A stretch of 64,000 nt of DNA from DTU098 sp964498525 (GTDB taxonomy: Bacteria; Bacillota; Desulfotomaculia; Desulfotomaculales; Pelotomaculaceae). The notes under the pieces are model-generated. The model made no database searches and was not told where the DNA came from. It was given only the letters and a program-made list of their open reading frames with translations. The stretch lies in assembly GCA_964498525.1 (NCBI GenBank), contig CAZCGU010000001.1, forward strand, positions 277,795 to 341,794, written 5' to 3'. Each line of letters starts with the position of its first letter. Positions within the stretch are counted from its first letter, which is position 1. Below are positions 54,408-63,902 of this stretch, piece by piece. A program made the position numbers and the translations under genes.

Positions 54408-55286
54408 GTGGTTAAAAAAGTATCAAAGATGGTAGTCCTGTTAGCTGTTATGGCGTTATTCGCAGGGGCAATGGCCGGCTGCGGACAGCAGGCGCAGCAG
54501 CAGGGACAGGAAGCCAGGGGGTCGGTGGAACTGGGCTATGTGCAGTGGGATTCGGAGATTGCCAGCACCAATGTAGTAAAAAAGGTGCTGGAAAATCAGG
54601 GCTACGAGGTAAAAATTACCGCTGTTGACGCTTCTCCCATGTGGCTGGGCGTTAGCGAGGGTAATTTCGACGGTATCGTTGCCGCCTGGCTGCCCGCGAC
54701 CCACAAGGATTACTTCGAGCAGGTCAAAGATAAAGTGGAAGATCTGGGCCCCAACTTGCAAGGCGCCAAGATTGGCCTGGTGGTTCCGGAATACGTCACC
54801 ATTAACTCAATCGAAGAGCTCAATAGTGTTAAGGATAAATTCCAGGGAAAGATAACAGGCATTGAGCCGGGCGCCGGCATAATGAAAGCCACGGAGCAGG
54901 CAATTGTGGATTACAACCTGGACATGCAATTGCAGAGCAGCAGCAGCGCCGGTATGGCGGCAGCGCTGAAAAAGGCCGCGGGCAACGGGGATTGGATTGT
55001 AATAACCGGCTGGACTCCCCATTGGAAATTTGCCAAGTGGGACCTTAAATACCTGGAAGATCCCAAAGGGGTTTACGGAGCCGAAGAATTCATTCACACT
55101 ATCGTGCGCAAGGGGTTAAAGGAAGAAAAGCCGGAGGTTTACGATATACTGGACAAATTTAATTGGACCGCCGACGATATGGAGGCAGTTATGCTGGATA
55201 TAGAAGACGGCATGAATCCCGCCGAAGCGGCAGGTAAATGGATAGAAGCAAATCAGGAGAAAGTAAAAGGGTGGACAGAGAAATAA
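54408..55286 (+). CDS. opuAC: Glycine betaine-binding lipoprotein
   Basis: This 292 aa lipoprotein has a signal ending AMAGC (Cys25), then the OpuAC type binding fold: GYVQWDSEIASTNVVKKVLE and DGIVAAWLPATHKDYFE. Trp residues such as in TGWTPHWKFAKWDLKYLED would cradle the quaternary amine. GTG 54408 follows GGGAGG. A strong terminator follows at 55298. Confidence 0.92.
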   Translation: MVKKVSKMVVLLAVMALFAGAMAGCGQQAQQQGQEARGSVELGYVQWDSEIASTNVVKKVLENQGYEVKITAVDASPMWLGVSEGNFDGIVAAWLPATHKDYFEQVKDKVEDLGPNLQGAKIGLVVPEYVTINSIEELNSVKDKFQGKITGIEPGAGIMKATEQAIVDYNLDMQLQSSSSAGMAAALKKAAGNGDWIVITGWTPHWKFAKWDLKYLEDPKGVYGAEEFIHTIVRKGLKEEKPEVYDILDKFNWTADDMEAVMLDIEDGMNPAEAAGKWIEANQEKVKGWTEK

Positions 55287-55297
55287 GCAAGCAAAAT

Positions 55298-55326
55298 GGC
55301 CGGTCCCCGCTGGGGGCCGGTTTTTT
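55298..55326 (+). terminator. Terminator after opuAC
   Basis: CCGGTCCCC pairs with GGGGGCCGG, followed by T6 (55321-55326). Ends the opuA operon. 55327-55613 holds no gene. Confidence 0.85.
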
Positions 55327-55613
55327 ATCTGACTGGTAGAATTAAAGCAGGCCCGAACGCTTTAATTTTGGGTTAGAACCCGGATTACATTTTCCTGGTG
55401 GGTGAAGAGAGCAAAAAAGAAATTTAACAATTGTCCCTAAACATAAGTAAGCAAAAGGGGTTATTGGACAAAGACAACTGCCAAAATAACCAGGTGGTTT
55501 GGTGGACGGCGGAATGAACAGGAATAACGTAATCCACATTGAGTAATAAAAAGGGACAAGGACCGTTCTCCTAATTTTCCCTCCGCCATCTCGCCATCCT
55601 TATCCGGGCGCCA

Positions 55614-56105
55614 TTAAGAGCCGGGATAGTTAGCTGCTGACATCACCTTTTTTTCCAGTTCCAGAAGACGCGCCTTAAGCTCCAGCCCTCCCCCGTAGCC
55701 GATCAACTTTCCATTGGCGCCGATTACCCGGTGGCAGGGGATAAAAATCGGAATCGGGTTGCGGTTGTTAGCCAATCCCACCGCCCTTGACGCTTTTTTA
55801 TTGCCCACGCTCTGCGCTATTTCCTGATAGCTCCGTGTTTCGCCATAGGGAATGGTCCGCAAACTCTGCCAAACACGCTGCATGAATTCTGTTCCGGAAG
55901 GAGCCAGGGGCAGAGTAAAATCTTTTAGCTGTCCTGTCAGGTAAGCACGCAGTTGCCCGCCAGCCTCTTCCAGAATTTCAGTTTCGGATACGATTGCGTC
56001 TTCGGGTGTGTTTTCGCCCTGGAAGTACAAGTTTGTAACAGCATTTTCGTTCCCTGCTATCCCGATAATCCCAAAGTCGGTTTGATAGAAAAAAATATTC
56101 TTCAT
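55614..56105 (-). CDS. ogt: Methylated-DNA--[protein]-cysteine S-methyltransferase
   Basis: This suicide repair protein takes methyl from O6-methylguanine onto its own Cys. The 163 aa product has PCHRVIGANGKLIGYGGGLELK, with acceptor Cys in IPCHRV, and the helix-turn-helix region IPYGETRSYQEIAQSVG. ATG 56105 is better than upstream GTG/TTG because it aligns with Ogt. It lies alone on the minus strand. 56106-56492 holds no gene; a short palindrome is at 56405-56418. Confidence 0.92.
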   Translation of the reverse strand: MKNIFFYQTDFGIIGIAGNENAVTNLYFQGENTPEDAIVSETEILEEAGGQLRAYLTGQLKDFTLPLAPSGTEFMQRVWQSLRTIPYGETRSYQEIAQSVGNKKASRAVGLANNRNPIPIFIPCHRVIGANGKLIGYGGGLELKARLLELEKKVMSAANYPGS

Positions 56106-56492
56106 AAGCTTTCCCCCATTCTTTAGCAATACTGTAACACAAGTATATCAAAGGTAGGATTTGCTGTCCCGTTTTACCGGTCAAGAATTTCGCTATAAAA
56201 CCAGGCAAGTTTCTTCCAATCCCCGGCGATTATGTTTGTATGAACAAGCAATATTCCATGGCAATAATATGAAATATTGAAATGCGAACCTTTTTGTGCT
56301 GTAAGGCGTCTTATTATTTAGAATTCCAGTTCAGGAATTACAGTCAGCTCAGCCTCTCTTTTTACCATCTGTCATTTCGTCCAAATGATGAAAGAATGAG
56401 TGGGGATCATTCATGATCAATGGACGATCTAAGGACAACCAAAGGATTATAAAAAGTAGATCTCAAAGAAATTTTTAAGCGAGGTATTTCCA

Positions 56493-57419
56493 ATGAAAAA
56501 GAAATGGTTAGTTGTTGCTTGTGCTGCTCTTCTGGTCACTATCCTGGCAACGGTGGCTTTTGCCGGTAAGCCGGTCAAGCTGTTTATAAATGGCCAGGAA
56601 AGTAAAAATAAAGGCGAGAATGAGCAGGAGGAGGTTGTTTGGCTGGTTGAAGATTTCGGCAGGAAGCTGAAATCAGTATCGCTGCTTGCCCCTCAGGAGA
56701 CGGTGAACCAGAGTGTGAAGGAAAACTACGGCGATTTTATAGCTCCCGCGCTCCTGGCGGAATGGCAGGGGAACATGCAGAATATTCCTGGCAGGCTGCT
56801 GTCCAGTCCGTGGCCGGAACGGATAGAGCTTTTAAATTTGGATAAGGTGTCCGATTCCGGGTACCGGGTTAAAGGCGAAATCATCGAAATAACCAGTGTT
56901 GAATTGGCAGAAGGAGGTGCTGCCGCCAGGCGCCCCATAACCCTTGTTGTCGAAAAAATCGAAGAACGCTGGCTTATCACTGCCTTGCAGCTGGGTTCGT
57001 ACAAAGAAGCCGGCTCCAACTTATACCAAAACACGGAATATGGCTTTAGTTTTTCTTTGCCGGAGAGCTGGCGAGGTTATTCGGTCAGCGCGGATGAATG
57101 GGAGGGTTTTACCCCCGGAGGTTTAACAGCTGTAGAAAACGGCCCGTTGATCTCCCTCAGACACCCGCAATGGACTGCCCAAAACCAGCGACAGGACATT
57201 CCCATAATGGTATTCACGCCTGACCAGTGGAACGCGCTTACAAACGGGGAATTCCATACCGGCGCAGCGCCGGTGGGTCCAAAGGAAATGGGACGCAACA
57301 GCAGTTATGTATTTGCCCTGCCGGCCCGTTACAACTACGCATTTCCAGCGGGCTATGAAGAAGTGGATATGATATTACAGGGCAACCCCCTTAAGCCCTT
57401 CGAAAACGCAGGGAGTTAG
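56493..57419 (+). CDS. Secreted hypothetical protein
   Basis: This 308 aa protein has a Sec signal (hydrophobic 5-23, cleavage near AFA-GKP). VKLFINGQES after it resembles the start of stalk/copper-amine-oxidase-like domains. A central region (LVEDFGRKLKSVSLLAPQETVNQSV) and a C-terminal beta-rich part (YGFSFSLPESWRGYSV) follow; the latter recalls domains of lipoproteins and transpeptidase-associated modules. ATG 56493 has GAGG upstream. Function unknown. Confidence 0.6.
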   Translation: MKKKWLVVACAALLVTILATVAFAGKPVKLFINGQESKNKGENEQEEVVWLVEDFGRKLKSVSLLAPQETVNQSVKENYGDFIAPALLAEWQGNMQNIPGRLLSSPWPERIELLNLDKVSDSGYRVKGEIIEITSVELAEGGAAARRPITLVVEKIEERWLITALQLGSYKEAGSNLYQNTEYGFSFSLPESWRGYSVSADEWEGFTPGGLTAVENGPLISLRHPQWTAQNQRQDIPIMVFTPDQWNALTNGEFHTGAAPVGPKEMGRNSSYVFALPARYNYAFPAGYEEVDMILQGNPLKPFENAGS

Positions 57420-57544
57420 ATGACAAATTTTGAGGCGTTTGTAAACTGTTGTCCTGGAAAACCGCTTCAAAGCTGCCCTTGCGAAAGCCGGATATCAGAT
57501 ACATGGACGTTATAAGTGCCCTTTAATAATCCAGTGAATAGCAG

Positions 57545-57584
57545 GAAGCAAGGATCGGAGGCCGTTCATCTTGCTTCTTTTTTT
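57545..57584 (+). terminator. Terminator after the secreted gene
   Basis: GAAGCAAG (57545-57552) pairs with CTTGCTTC (57570-57577), followed by T7. 57585-57846 holds no gene. Confidence 0.85.
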
Positions 57585-57846
57585 ATCCCTTTATTGACGG
57601 CCCGTAGTTTTATCTGTTAAAACATCACCCAATTCCCCCGCCTAACGGCCGGTTTATAGCCTTCCCAATGGTAATCCACCAAAGAAGAAAACCGTTTTTT
57701 TTATCTGGATATAAAATATTGTTGCAATACTCTTGTAAAAATGTAATGCTATTAACGTGTGCATGCAACCAATTCGGTTTAAAACTATCCGGTTCTAATT
57801 ATCTGCGGAAAAAGCAGTTGAGAATATTTTAAGGGGTGTAATTTTC

Positions 57847-59253
57847 GTGGGTGGACTATTTGGCGTGGTTTCTAAAGAGGATTGTGTAATGGATGTATAT
57901 TTTGGTACGGATTACCATTCGCATCTGGGAACCAGCAGAGGGGGTATGGCGATCTGGAGCGGCGACTGTTTCAACAGGTCGATTCACAATATCGAGAACA
58001 CGCATTTCAGGGCCAAATTTGAGGCTGAACTTTCCAAAATACATGGGAATATGGGCATAGGCTGTATAAGCGATACCGAACCCCAGCCTTTAACAGTGCG
58101 TTCGCACCTGGGTCAATACGCCATCAGTACTGTGGGAAAAATTAACAACTTAGACGACATAGCCGATAAAGCGTTCACCAACTTAAAGAATATTCACTTC
58201 CTGGAAACAAACAGGGGTGCTATTAGCCCCACAGAGCTTGTGTCTGTAATCATAGATCATGAAAACTCATTCAAAGACGGTTTATTGAGGGCACAGGAGT
58301 TGATTCAAGGATCCTGTTCGATTTTGCTATTGACGCCCCGGGGGATTTACGCCTCCAGGGACAGGCTGGGCAGGACACCTTTGATAATTGGCAAGAAAGA
58401 TGGTTCTTACTGTGTTTCTTTGGAATCCTGCACCTTTGCCAACCTTGGCTACGACTTCAACTATGAGCTTGGCCCGGGCGAAATCATCTTTCTTACAGCC
58501 GATGGTGTTGAGAAGATTGCGCCACCGGGAAATAAGATGAAAATATGTGCTTTTTTATGGGTTTATTTTGGTTACCCATCTTCAACATATGAAGGGGTAA
58601 ACGTTGAGGTTATGCGTTATAGAAATGGAGCGGCATTGGCCCGAAGCGACAATGTGAAAATTGATATTGTTGCCGGTGTGCCCGACTCGGGTGTCGGACA
58701 TGCCATTGGCTACTCAAACCAATCCAAAATACCATATGGTCGTCCTTTTATAAAATACACCCCCACCTGGTCGAGGAGTTTTATGCCCCAGAACCAGGAA
58801 GTAAGAAACCTTATCGCCAGGATGAAGATAATGCCAATTCAGGCGCTTGTTTCAGGAAAACGGCTGCTTTTTTGCGACGATTCAATTGTCCGCGGTACCC
58901 AGATTACAGAAACAGTGGACCTGCTTTATAAATGCAATGCCAGTGAAGTCCACATCCGGGCGGCTTGCCCGCCAATTGTTTTCAGTTGCAAGTACTTAAA
59001 CTTCTCGAGATCCAGGTCAGAAATGGATCTTGCGGCAAGACGGGCTATCACCCGGCTGGAAGGAAAAGAACCGGATTCCCTTGAAGCTTATTGCGATCCA
59101 TCCACCGAACAGTACAATCGTATGGTGGAATGCATAGGTAAAGGGCTCAACCTGTCCACGCTAAAATATCAAAATATCCATGACATGATTAAAGCAATCG
59201 GTATCGGCGAGGATAAAATCTGCACATATTGCTGGAACGGCAAAGAATCGTAG
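57847..59253 (+). CDS. PurF-like amidophosphoribosyltransferase lacking the catalytic cysteine
   Basis: PurF makes phosphoribosylamine from PRPP and glutamine. This 468 aa protein starts MGGLFGVV instead of MCGIFGV, so the nucleophilic Cys is Gly. The expected NGN oxyanion loop reads VGK. The PRPP loop FCDDSIVRGTQ (342-352) is intact. The four Fe-S Cys seem present (C234, C381, C459, C462). GTG 57847 has AAGGGGTG spaced eight, and no alternative start gives a Cys. An ammonia-dependent transferase or a PRPP-binding regulator is possible. purC lies 3.4 kb away. Confidence 0.85.
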   Translation: MGGLFGVVSKEDCVMDVYFGTDYHSHLGTSRGGMAIWSGDCFNRSIHNIENTHFRAKFEAELSKIHGNMGIGCISDTEPQPLTVRSHLGQYAISTVGKINNLDDIADKAFTNLKNIHFLETNRGAISPTELVSVIIDHENSFKDGLLRAQELIQGSCSILLLTPRGIYASRDRLGRTPLIIGKKDGSYCVSLESCTFANLGYDFNYELGPGEIIFLTADGVEKIAPPGNKMKICAFLWVYFGYPSSTYEGVNVEVMRYRNGAALARSDNVKIDIVAGVPDSGVGHAIGYSNQSKIPYGRPFIKYTPTWSRSFMPQNQEVRNLIARMKIMPIQALVSGKRLLFCDDSIVRGTQITETVDLLYKCNASEVHIRAACPPIVFSCKYLNFSRSRSEMDLAARRAITRLEGKEPDSLEAYCDPSTEQYNRMVECIGKGLNLSTLKYQNIHDMIKAIGIGEDKICTYCWNGKES

Positions 59254-59453
59254 CTGATCCGGCGCCTGGCGGCGGAGAGCAGGGCATTTGCAATTCTAAC
59301 CCGGAACAGTAGCGGATCAACCGGTGCTATCCAAGTTTCTCAAGGCCACAGGATGTTCATAATAAATTAAGGTGATTTTCAGCTTATTTTCATTTTATCT
59401 TCAGGAAGGAAGTCTATACTATAAATTAAATTATAAGAAAGAGGTGGTTCTTC

Positions 59454-60092
59454 TTGAAAACAGGTAAGTTGCGGGTAGGTGGTTTCTTACTGGCGCTTGT
59501 CCTTTTAGTTGGAGCTGTGACAGGTACTGCATTGGCCGCGACAGGCCAACAGGGTGATTCACCGACGGCAAATCTCTGCCAGGATTTTGTAGCAAAATTA
59601 GCCGCCAACCTCGGTATAGGCCAGGATGAATTAACAACCGCAATTGATACCACCAAACAACAGATGCTTGAAGAAGCGGTAAAGGAAGGCAAGATTACTC
59701 AGGAACTGGCTGACAAAATAGCAGCCCGCAAAGATGCAGGTTTCTGTGGATTCAGTTTTAACAACAGCAAAATGGGAATCAAAAGCAAGAGTAAAATAGG
59801 AATCGAAGGCAGGTCGGGCGGCCACAACCTTGACGGCATGGCCAGTATTTTGGGCATTACCAGTGAGGAACTCAAAACTGAACTGGAGTCAGGCAAAAAT
59901 ATGCAGGATATCCTGACCGGGCACGGCCTGACGGCGGAAGAGTTCAGGCAGAAGATGCAGGAGCAAAAAGAAGGGCAAATTGCCCGGGATGTTGCTGACG
60001 GGAAGATAACACAGGAGCAAGCCGATAAAATGCTGCAAAACAGAGGACCGCACTTTAACCGTTTCAACTGTGAATTAAAAGACAGCAAATAA
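59454..60092 (+). CDS. Secreted helical protein with repeated short motifs
   Basis: This 212 aa protein has a signal peptide (hydrophobic 10-28, cleavage near LAA-TGQ). It has repeated helical stretches: EEAVKEGKITQELADKIA and ARDVADGKITQEQADKML, typical of the small secreted clostridial/DUF2680-like repeats. TTG 59454 has AGAGGTGG spaced six. A Ser/Lys/Gly-rich middle (MGIKSKSKIGIEGRSGG) divides it. Function unknown. Confidence 0.65.
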   Translation: MKTGKLRVGGFLLALVLLVGAVTGTALAATGQQGDSPTANLCQDFVAKLAANLGIGQDELTTAIDTTKQQMLEEAVKEGKITQELADKIAARKDAGFCGFSFNNSKMGIKSKSKIGIEGRSGGHNLDGMASILGITSEELKTELESGKNMQDILTGHGLTAEEFRQKMQEQKEGQIARDVADGKITQEQADKMLQNRGPHFNRFNCELKDSK

Positions 60093-60120
60093 CATCAGTA
60101 TAAAAACTAACAGAGATTAC

Positions 60121-60173
60121 AGGCATATAAAAAGGGTTGGGGGTAAAAAGCCCCCAACCCTTTTTATATGCCT
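60121..60173. terminator. Perfect 23-bp bidirectional terminator
   Basis: Positions 60121-60143 and 60151-60173 are exact reverse complements with loop TAAAAAG. GC-rich core CCCCCAACCC and terminal A/T runs allow termination on both strands, between the convergent genes at 59454 and 60274. Confidence 0.9.
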
Positions 60174-60273
60174 GATTATTCAAGAATTTGCCGAGGTTTG
60201 AGCTGTTTACAGCTCTTTTTTAAAAGCTCCTCAGAAGAATACCTGAGTTATTAATTCTTTATAAGGCACGGAG

Positions 60274-61731
60274 TTAATGGATCACACCTATCAGCCTCCA
60301 GTAGGGCATGCACACCAGTATAGCCACAAAGGCCGCAATAATGTAGCAAAGGCCTGCTGTAAACACGTGGCTGGCAGCCCACCCTTTGTTTTGCATTATT
60401 CCCTCCGCCATCAGCAACCATGGCTGCTGGTAACTTAAGAGGAAAAAGTTTATGCCAACCAGGTAAGCAAAGGATACCACCAGCGGGTGAATACCAAATT
60501 GGCTGAATATGGGAAGCAGTACGATTACTGTAAGCGCCATGGTGGAGAGACCCCAGGGCACGTCGATAAAGCGAATCAGCATAATTCCCGCGGTAAGGAG
60601 CAGCAGGAAAATCAGGGGGTTGGACGCAAAGGAAAGTATCGTTGGCTCCAGTATCGGGGTAATCCATTCGGAGACCTTGGCTTCCATAAAAATAGCCGAA
60701 AGGCTGATCGTAACGCCAAAGAATACGATTACATCCCAGTTGGCTCCTGTTCCTATCTCCGACGGTTTGATGATACCGGACAACAACAGTAAAACCAGCC
60801 CGCATAAGGCTACCCCGGCAGCGGGTATGCCATGTAGCCTTTCAGTAGTAAATAAAACCAGGCAGGCGACAAGTATAACCGTCGCAATTATTTCCTGACG
60901 GCTGATAGGCCCCAGGGCAATGTACTCATCCTTAAAAGTGTCGCGAGGAATGCCGATTGCTTCCCTGGGCTTCATTAATAAAACAACCAGCGCCACATAC
61001 ACCACTGTAACTATGAACCAGGGCAGGGCCAGTATTTTAAACCAGTTGTCGAAAGTGGCCAGGTGTTTTAGCTCTGCGGGCAGGAATCCGACCATTATTG
61101 GCCCGGACAATGAGCCGGTCAGCCAGCCGGTACCCGGGAAAAGACACATGGCAAAGGCTATAAGGGCGATGAAGGCGGAACCTTTGGAATTATATTTTAA
61201 TTTGCAAGCCTCAATAACTCCCATGACGATAGGCATGACAATCGCCAGGCGTACTGTGATTGAGGGCGTTAAAGCCGAAAGCGCCATGCCGATAATGAAC
61301 CAGCTGATGGCCATGGTAACCCAGCCTGGTTCAAAAAGTTTTAACACCAGGTAGGCGATCCTTTTGCCAAGTCCTGTTTTTTGCAGTACAAAACCAAAAT
61401 ACAGGGCCGGTATCAGGATCCAGACCGAGGAACTGGTGAACCCGGCAGCAACCGTAGTATAATTAAGTCCAAAAACAAGGCCGCCTGCAACCAGGAATCC
61501 GCATCCTGCCATAAAAGGCACGTTATTGGGCTTGAAAATCCACAAGCCCAGGGTGATAATTACGACGCCTACCATGTGGTGGCCCACCGGGGGTAAACCG
61601 CTAAAAGGTTTAATTATGCCAACAAAAAGAGCGATTAATAAGACTATGACCATCCCAAGGATCTCGGGTTTTAACACTCTGGTCTTCTTAGCGGGCAGGG
61701 TCTCCGGACGCGTGCTAACTTGCTGTTCCAT
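60274..61731 (-). CDS. DASS/SLC13 family anion transporter
   Basis: This 485 aa protein has about 12-13 membrane segments and the family patterns AISWFIIGMALSALTPSITVRLAI and a repeat near GVTISLSAIFMEAKVS. SLC13 proteins import dicarboxylates, citrate or sulfate with sodium. ATG 61731 has AAAGGAG further than usual (about 13). Substrate unknown; the Thr-Pro-Ser motif is typical of anion sites. The 900 bases from 61732 to 62635 have no supportable gene. Confidence 0.78.
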   Translation of the reverse strand: MEQQVSTRPETLPAKKTRVLKPEILGMVIVLLIALFVGIIKPFSGLPPVGHHMVGVVIITLGLWIFKPNNVPFMAGCGFLVAGGLVFGLNYTTVAAGFTSSSVWILIPALYFGFVLQKTGLGKRIAYLVLKLFEPGWVTMAISWFIIGMALSALTPSITVRLAIVMPIVMGVIEACKLKYNSKGSAFIALIAFAMCLFPGTGWLTGSLSGPIMVGFLPAELKHLATFDNWFKILALPWFIVTVVYVALVVLLMKPREAIGIPRDTFKDEYIALGPISRQEIIATVILVACLVLFTTERLHGIPAAGVALCGLVLLLLSGIIKPSEIGTGANWDVIVFFGVTISLSAIFMEAKVSEWITPILEPTILSFASNPLIFLLLLTAGIMLIRFIDVPWGLSTMALTVIVLLPIFSQFGIHPLVVSFAYLVGINFFLLSYQQPWLLMAEGIMQNKGWAASHVFTAGLCYIIAAFVAILVCMPYWRLIGVIH

Positions 61732-62635
61732 AATTACAGTTTAACTCCTTTCTCCATTTTAAAATTGAACCAACTACTTTTAACCATCTGATCCTCCCCC
61801 TTCATTATGCAAAGTATTCCTTGAACCAAACTGTGAACGCGATGTGACCTGTATAGATCAGTAGAATCACTGCTGTACAGGACAGAAATAATGAATACAG
61901 TTATTCAATTGTCCATAAGAAGGGTACCAATTCGGCAATATTATTTCTATAAACAAATTGGCTGCAAATATTGATCATTTACTGTCTTTTTTATCTATTG
62001 ACAAAAACTGAGCATTATAAAGTAATATTAATTATCCGAAATAAAATATTTAGAAGCCTTTTCAGGTCAGGAATTGACGCTTCGAACCAGCGATCCGGCA
62101 ATAATTAAGAAGAACATCTTTCCATTAAACCCCCTGGCCGGTTGCCTTGAATGTCCTCAATTCTTATTTTTTACATGTGAACAGCGATTTTTGCTTGCGA
62201 TTTTTCGTATTTCGACCAGGATGTTTAACTCATGTCTCTGAAAAAATCCGCTGATTCTCATTGCCCGGCAACCGGGACGATAATATTCATTATCTAAATA
62301 ACCTATAAAACATTTGACGAAACCCTGCATTGAGCATATTATAAGGAAATCGACGCATATAACAATATGAAATTGCCTGGCTCAACAGGAACAGCCGGCG
62401 CCGTACAGGACCCCAATATATCGGCAATATCAGCATTATTAAGTTCAAAACCGTTTCAAATCCCGGTGCTGTTTTATGGGAGGGAAAAATAACAGGCATA
62501 TGGAAATCTAAGAAAAACGGTAAAGGATTAGAAGCGGTATTAATTATAAAAAATGAACTTAAATAGTTAGGCATAGAGGATTACGTGATAGTCGAGACAA
62601 ATACTTTAAATGAGAGAATTGGAAGGAGAACTGGC

Positions 62636-63319
62636 GTGGAAAAGCTATACGAGGGCAAAACAAAAGATGTATATGCCTTGAAAAACGGGAATTACCGCTT
62701 GATATTCAAGGATGATGTGACAGGTGAGAATGGTGTTTTTGACCCCGGGGCCAACACTGTGGGCCTTTCAATTGCGGGGATAGGAAAAAGAAACCTTATG
62801 GTATCCGCTATGTTCTTTGAAATGCTGAAAAATGCCGGCATCCAAACCCACTATATAAGTGCCGATGTAGAAAACGGAACCATGGACGTCAAAGCGGCCA
62901 AAGCCTTCGGCAAGGGCCTGGAGGTTATCTGTCGCTACAAAGCGGTGGGAAGCTTCCTGCGCCGTTACGGAGCCTATGTGCGGGAAGGGGACAAGCTGAA
63001 CGCTTACGTAGAAGCTACGTTAAAGGATGATGAAAGAGGAGATCCTTTAGTTACGGTGGAAGGTTTGGAGGCCCTGGGCATTATGTCCGCCGCGCAGTTT
63101 ACAGAAATCAAAACAAGCACTCAGAAAATTACAGCTTTGATTAGTGATGAGCTTCAAAGGAAAGGGTTGGAGCTATACGATATCAAATTAGAATTCGGCG
63201 TCGACAACGATGGCAATGTAATGCTGATAGACGAAATCTCATCGGGTAACATGCGAGTCTATAAAGGCGGCAAGGTTATGGCTCCGCTGGACTTGACTGC
63301 AGCGCTGATCTCCTTTTAA
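62636..63319 (+). CDS. purC: Phosphoribosylaminoimidazole-succinocarboxamide synthase
   Basis: This enzyme adds aspartate to CAIR with ATP in purine synthesis. The 227 aa product has KLYEGKTKDVYAL, LEVICRYKAVGSFLRRYG, and KLEFGVDNDGNVMLIDEISSG. GTG 62636 has GGAAGGAGA spaced six; codons to 62585 lack similarity. The common RN.A.GS.. version is present as RYKAVGS, a divergence. It may function with the PurF paralogue 3.4 kb upstream. Confidence 0.85.
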   Translation: MEKLYEGKTKDVYALKNGNYRLIFKDDVTGENGVFDPGANTVGLSIAGIGKRNLMVSAMFFEMLKNAGIQTHYISADVENGTMDVKAAKAFGKGLEVICRYKAVGSFLRRYGAYVREGDKLNAYVEATLKDDERGDPLVTVEGLEALGIMSAAQFTEIKTSTQKITALISDELQRKGLELYDIKLEFGVDNDGNVMLIDEISSGNMRVYKGGKVMAPLDLTAALISF

Positions 63320-63327
63320 TCCGGCTT

Positions 63328-63453
63328 TTATTCCTGCTTTTTAAACCTGACCAAAAAGGTAGTGCCCGCCGGGCCGGTCTCAATGTCAAATGCCGTCTCG
63401 TGCCTGGCGGCGATGCTGCAGCACACCGACAGGCCCAGGACGGTGCCGCTGTC
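63328..63453 (-). pseudogene. Remnant of a histidine kinase C-terminus
   Basis: The minus strand reads DSGTVLGLSVCCSIAARHET, then DIETGPAGTTFLVRF, which resembles the G2 box (GTGLGLS) and C-terminal end of histidine kinase ATPase domains. A stop directly precedes it in frame and no start exists. It is probably the relic of a deleted sensor gene. Confidence 0.7.
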
Positions 63454-63484
63454 TTAGGAGGCAACGAAGGGATCGCCGAACGGA

Positions 63485-63676
63485 GTGAGGTACACGGAGT
63501 TGAAAGAAGATGAAGTTGCGGGCAGATTTGAATACAGTGAAACAAATGACGAAATACATAGCGTGATTATTGACGGCAAGGTATTTACCTGGGAACAGCT
63601 GGGCAGAATGCTGAGAGCATACGAAGGTTTCCAATTCAAACTTAAAATTTACGATATCACTGACGATGTCCGTTAA
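63485..63676 (+). CDS. Small hypothetical protein
   Basis: This 63 aa acidic protein (MRYTELKEDEVAGRFEYSET) has a compact alpha/beta look and ends DITDDVR. GTG 63485 is assumed, but TTG 63500 with adjacent CGGAG is possible; neither site is strong. No family recognised. It lies beyond the kinase relic. Confidence 0.5.
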   Translation: MRYTELKEDEVAGRFEYSETNDEIHSVIIDGKVFTWEQLGRMLRAYEGFQFKLKIYDITDDVR

Positions 63677-63902
63677 CGTGTCACGGGGACGGTTGCGAGC
63701 AACGAACACACTATTAAATAAAATAATCAGGGACGAACCCTGAAGTAAAGGCATGGCTGTTGCTTCAACTAATGCCCTAATTGGCGGAGGGAAAAACGCC
63801 ATTCCCGGGAAGATATCCCCGGCCCATAACGGGGTATTGTTTCTGGAATGAAATTGTTGACCCGCAAGAAAACTTTGGATGCATTAAGGCAGCATATGGA
63901 AG

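Noticed and set aside
62290..62574. 94-codon minus-strand ORF before purC
   Set aside because: No ribosome binding site, and composition does not resemble its neighbours.
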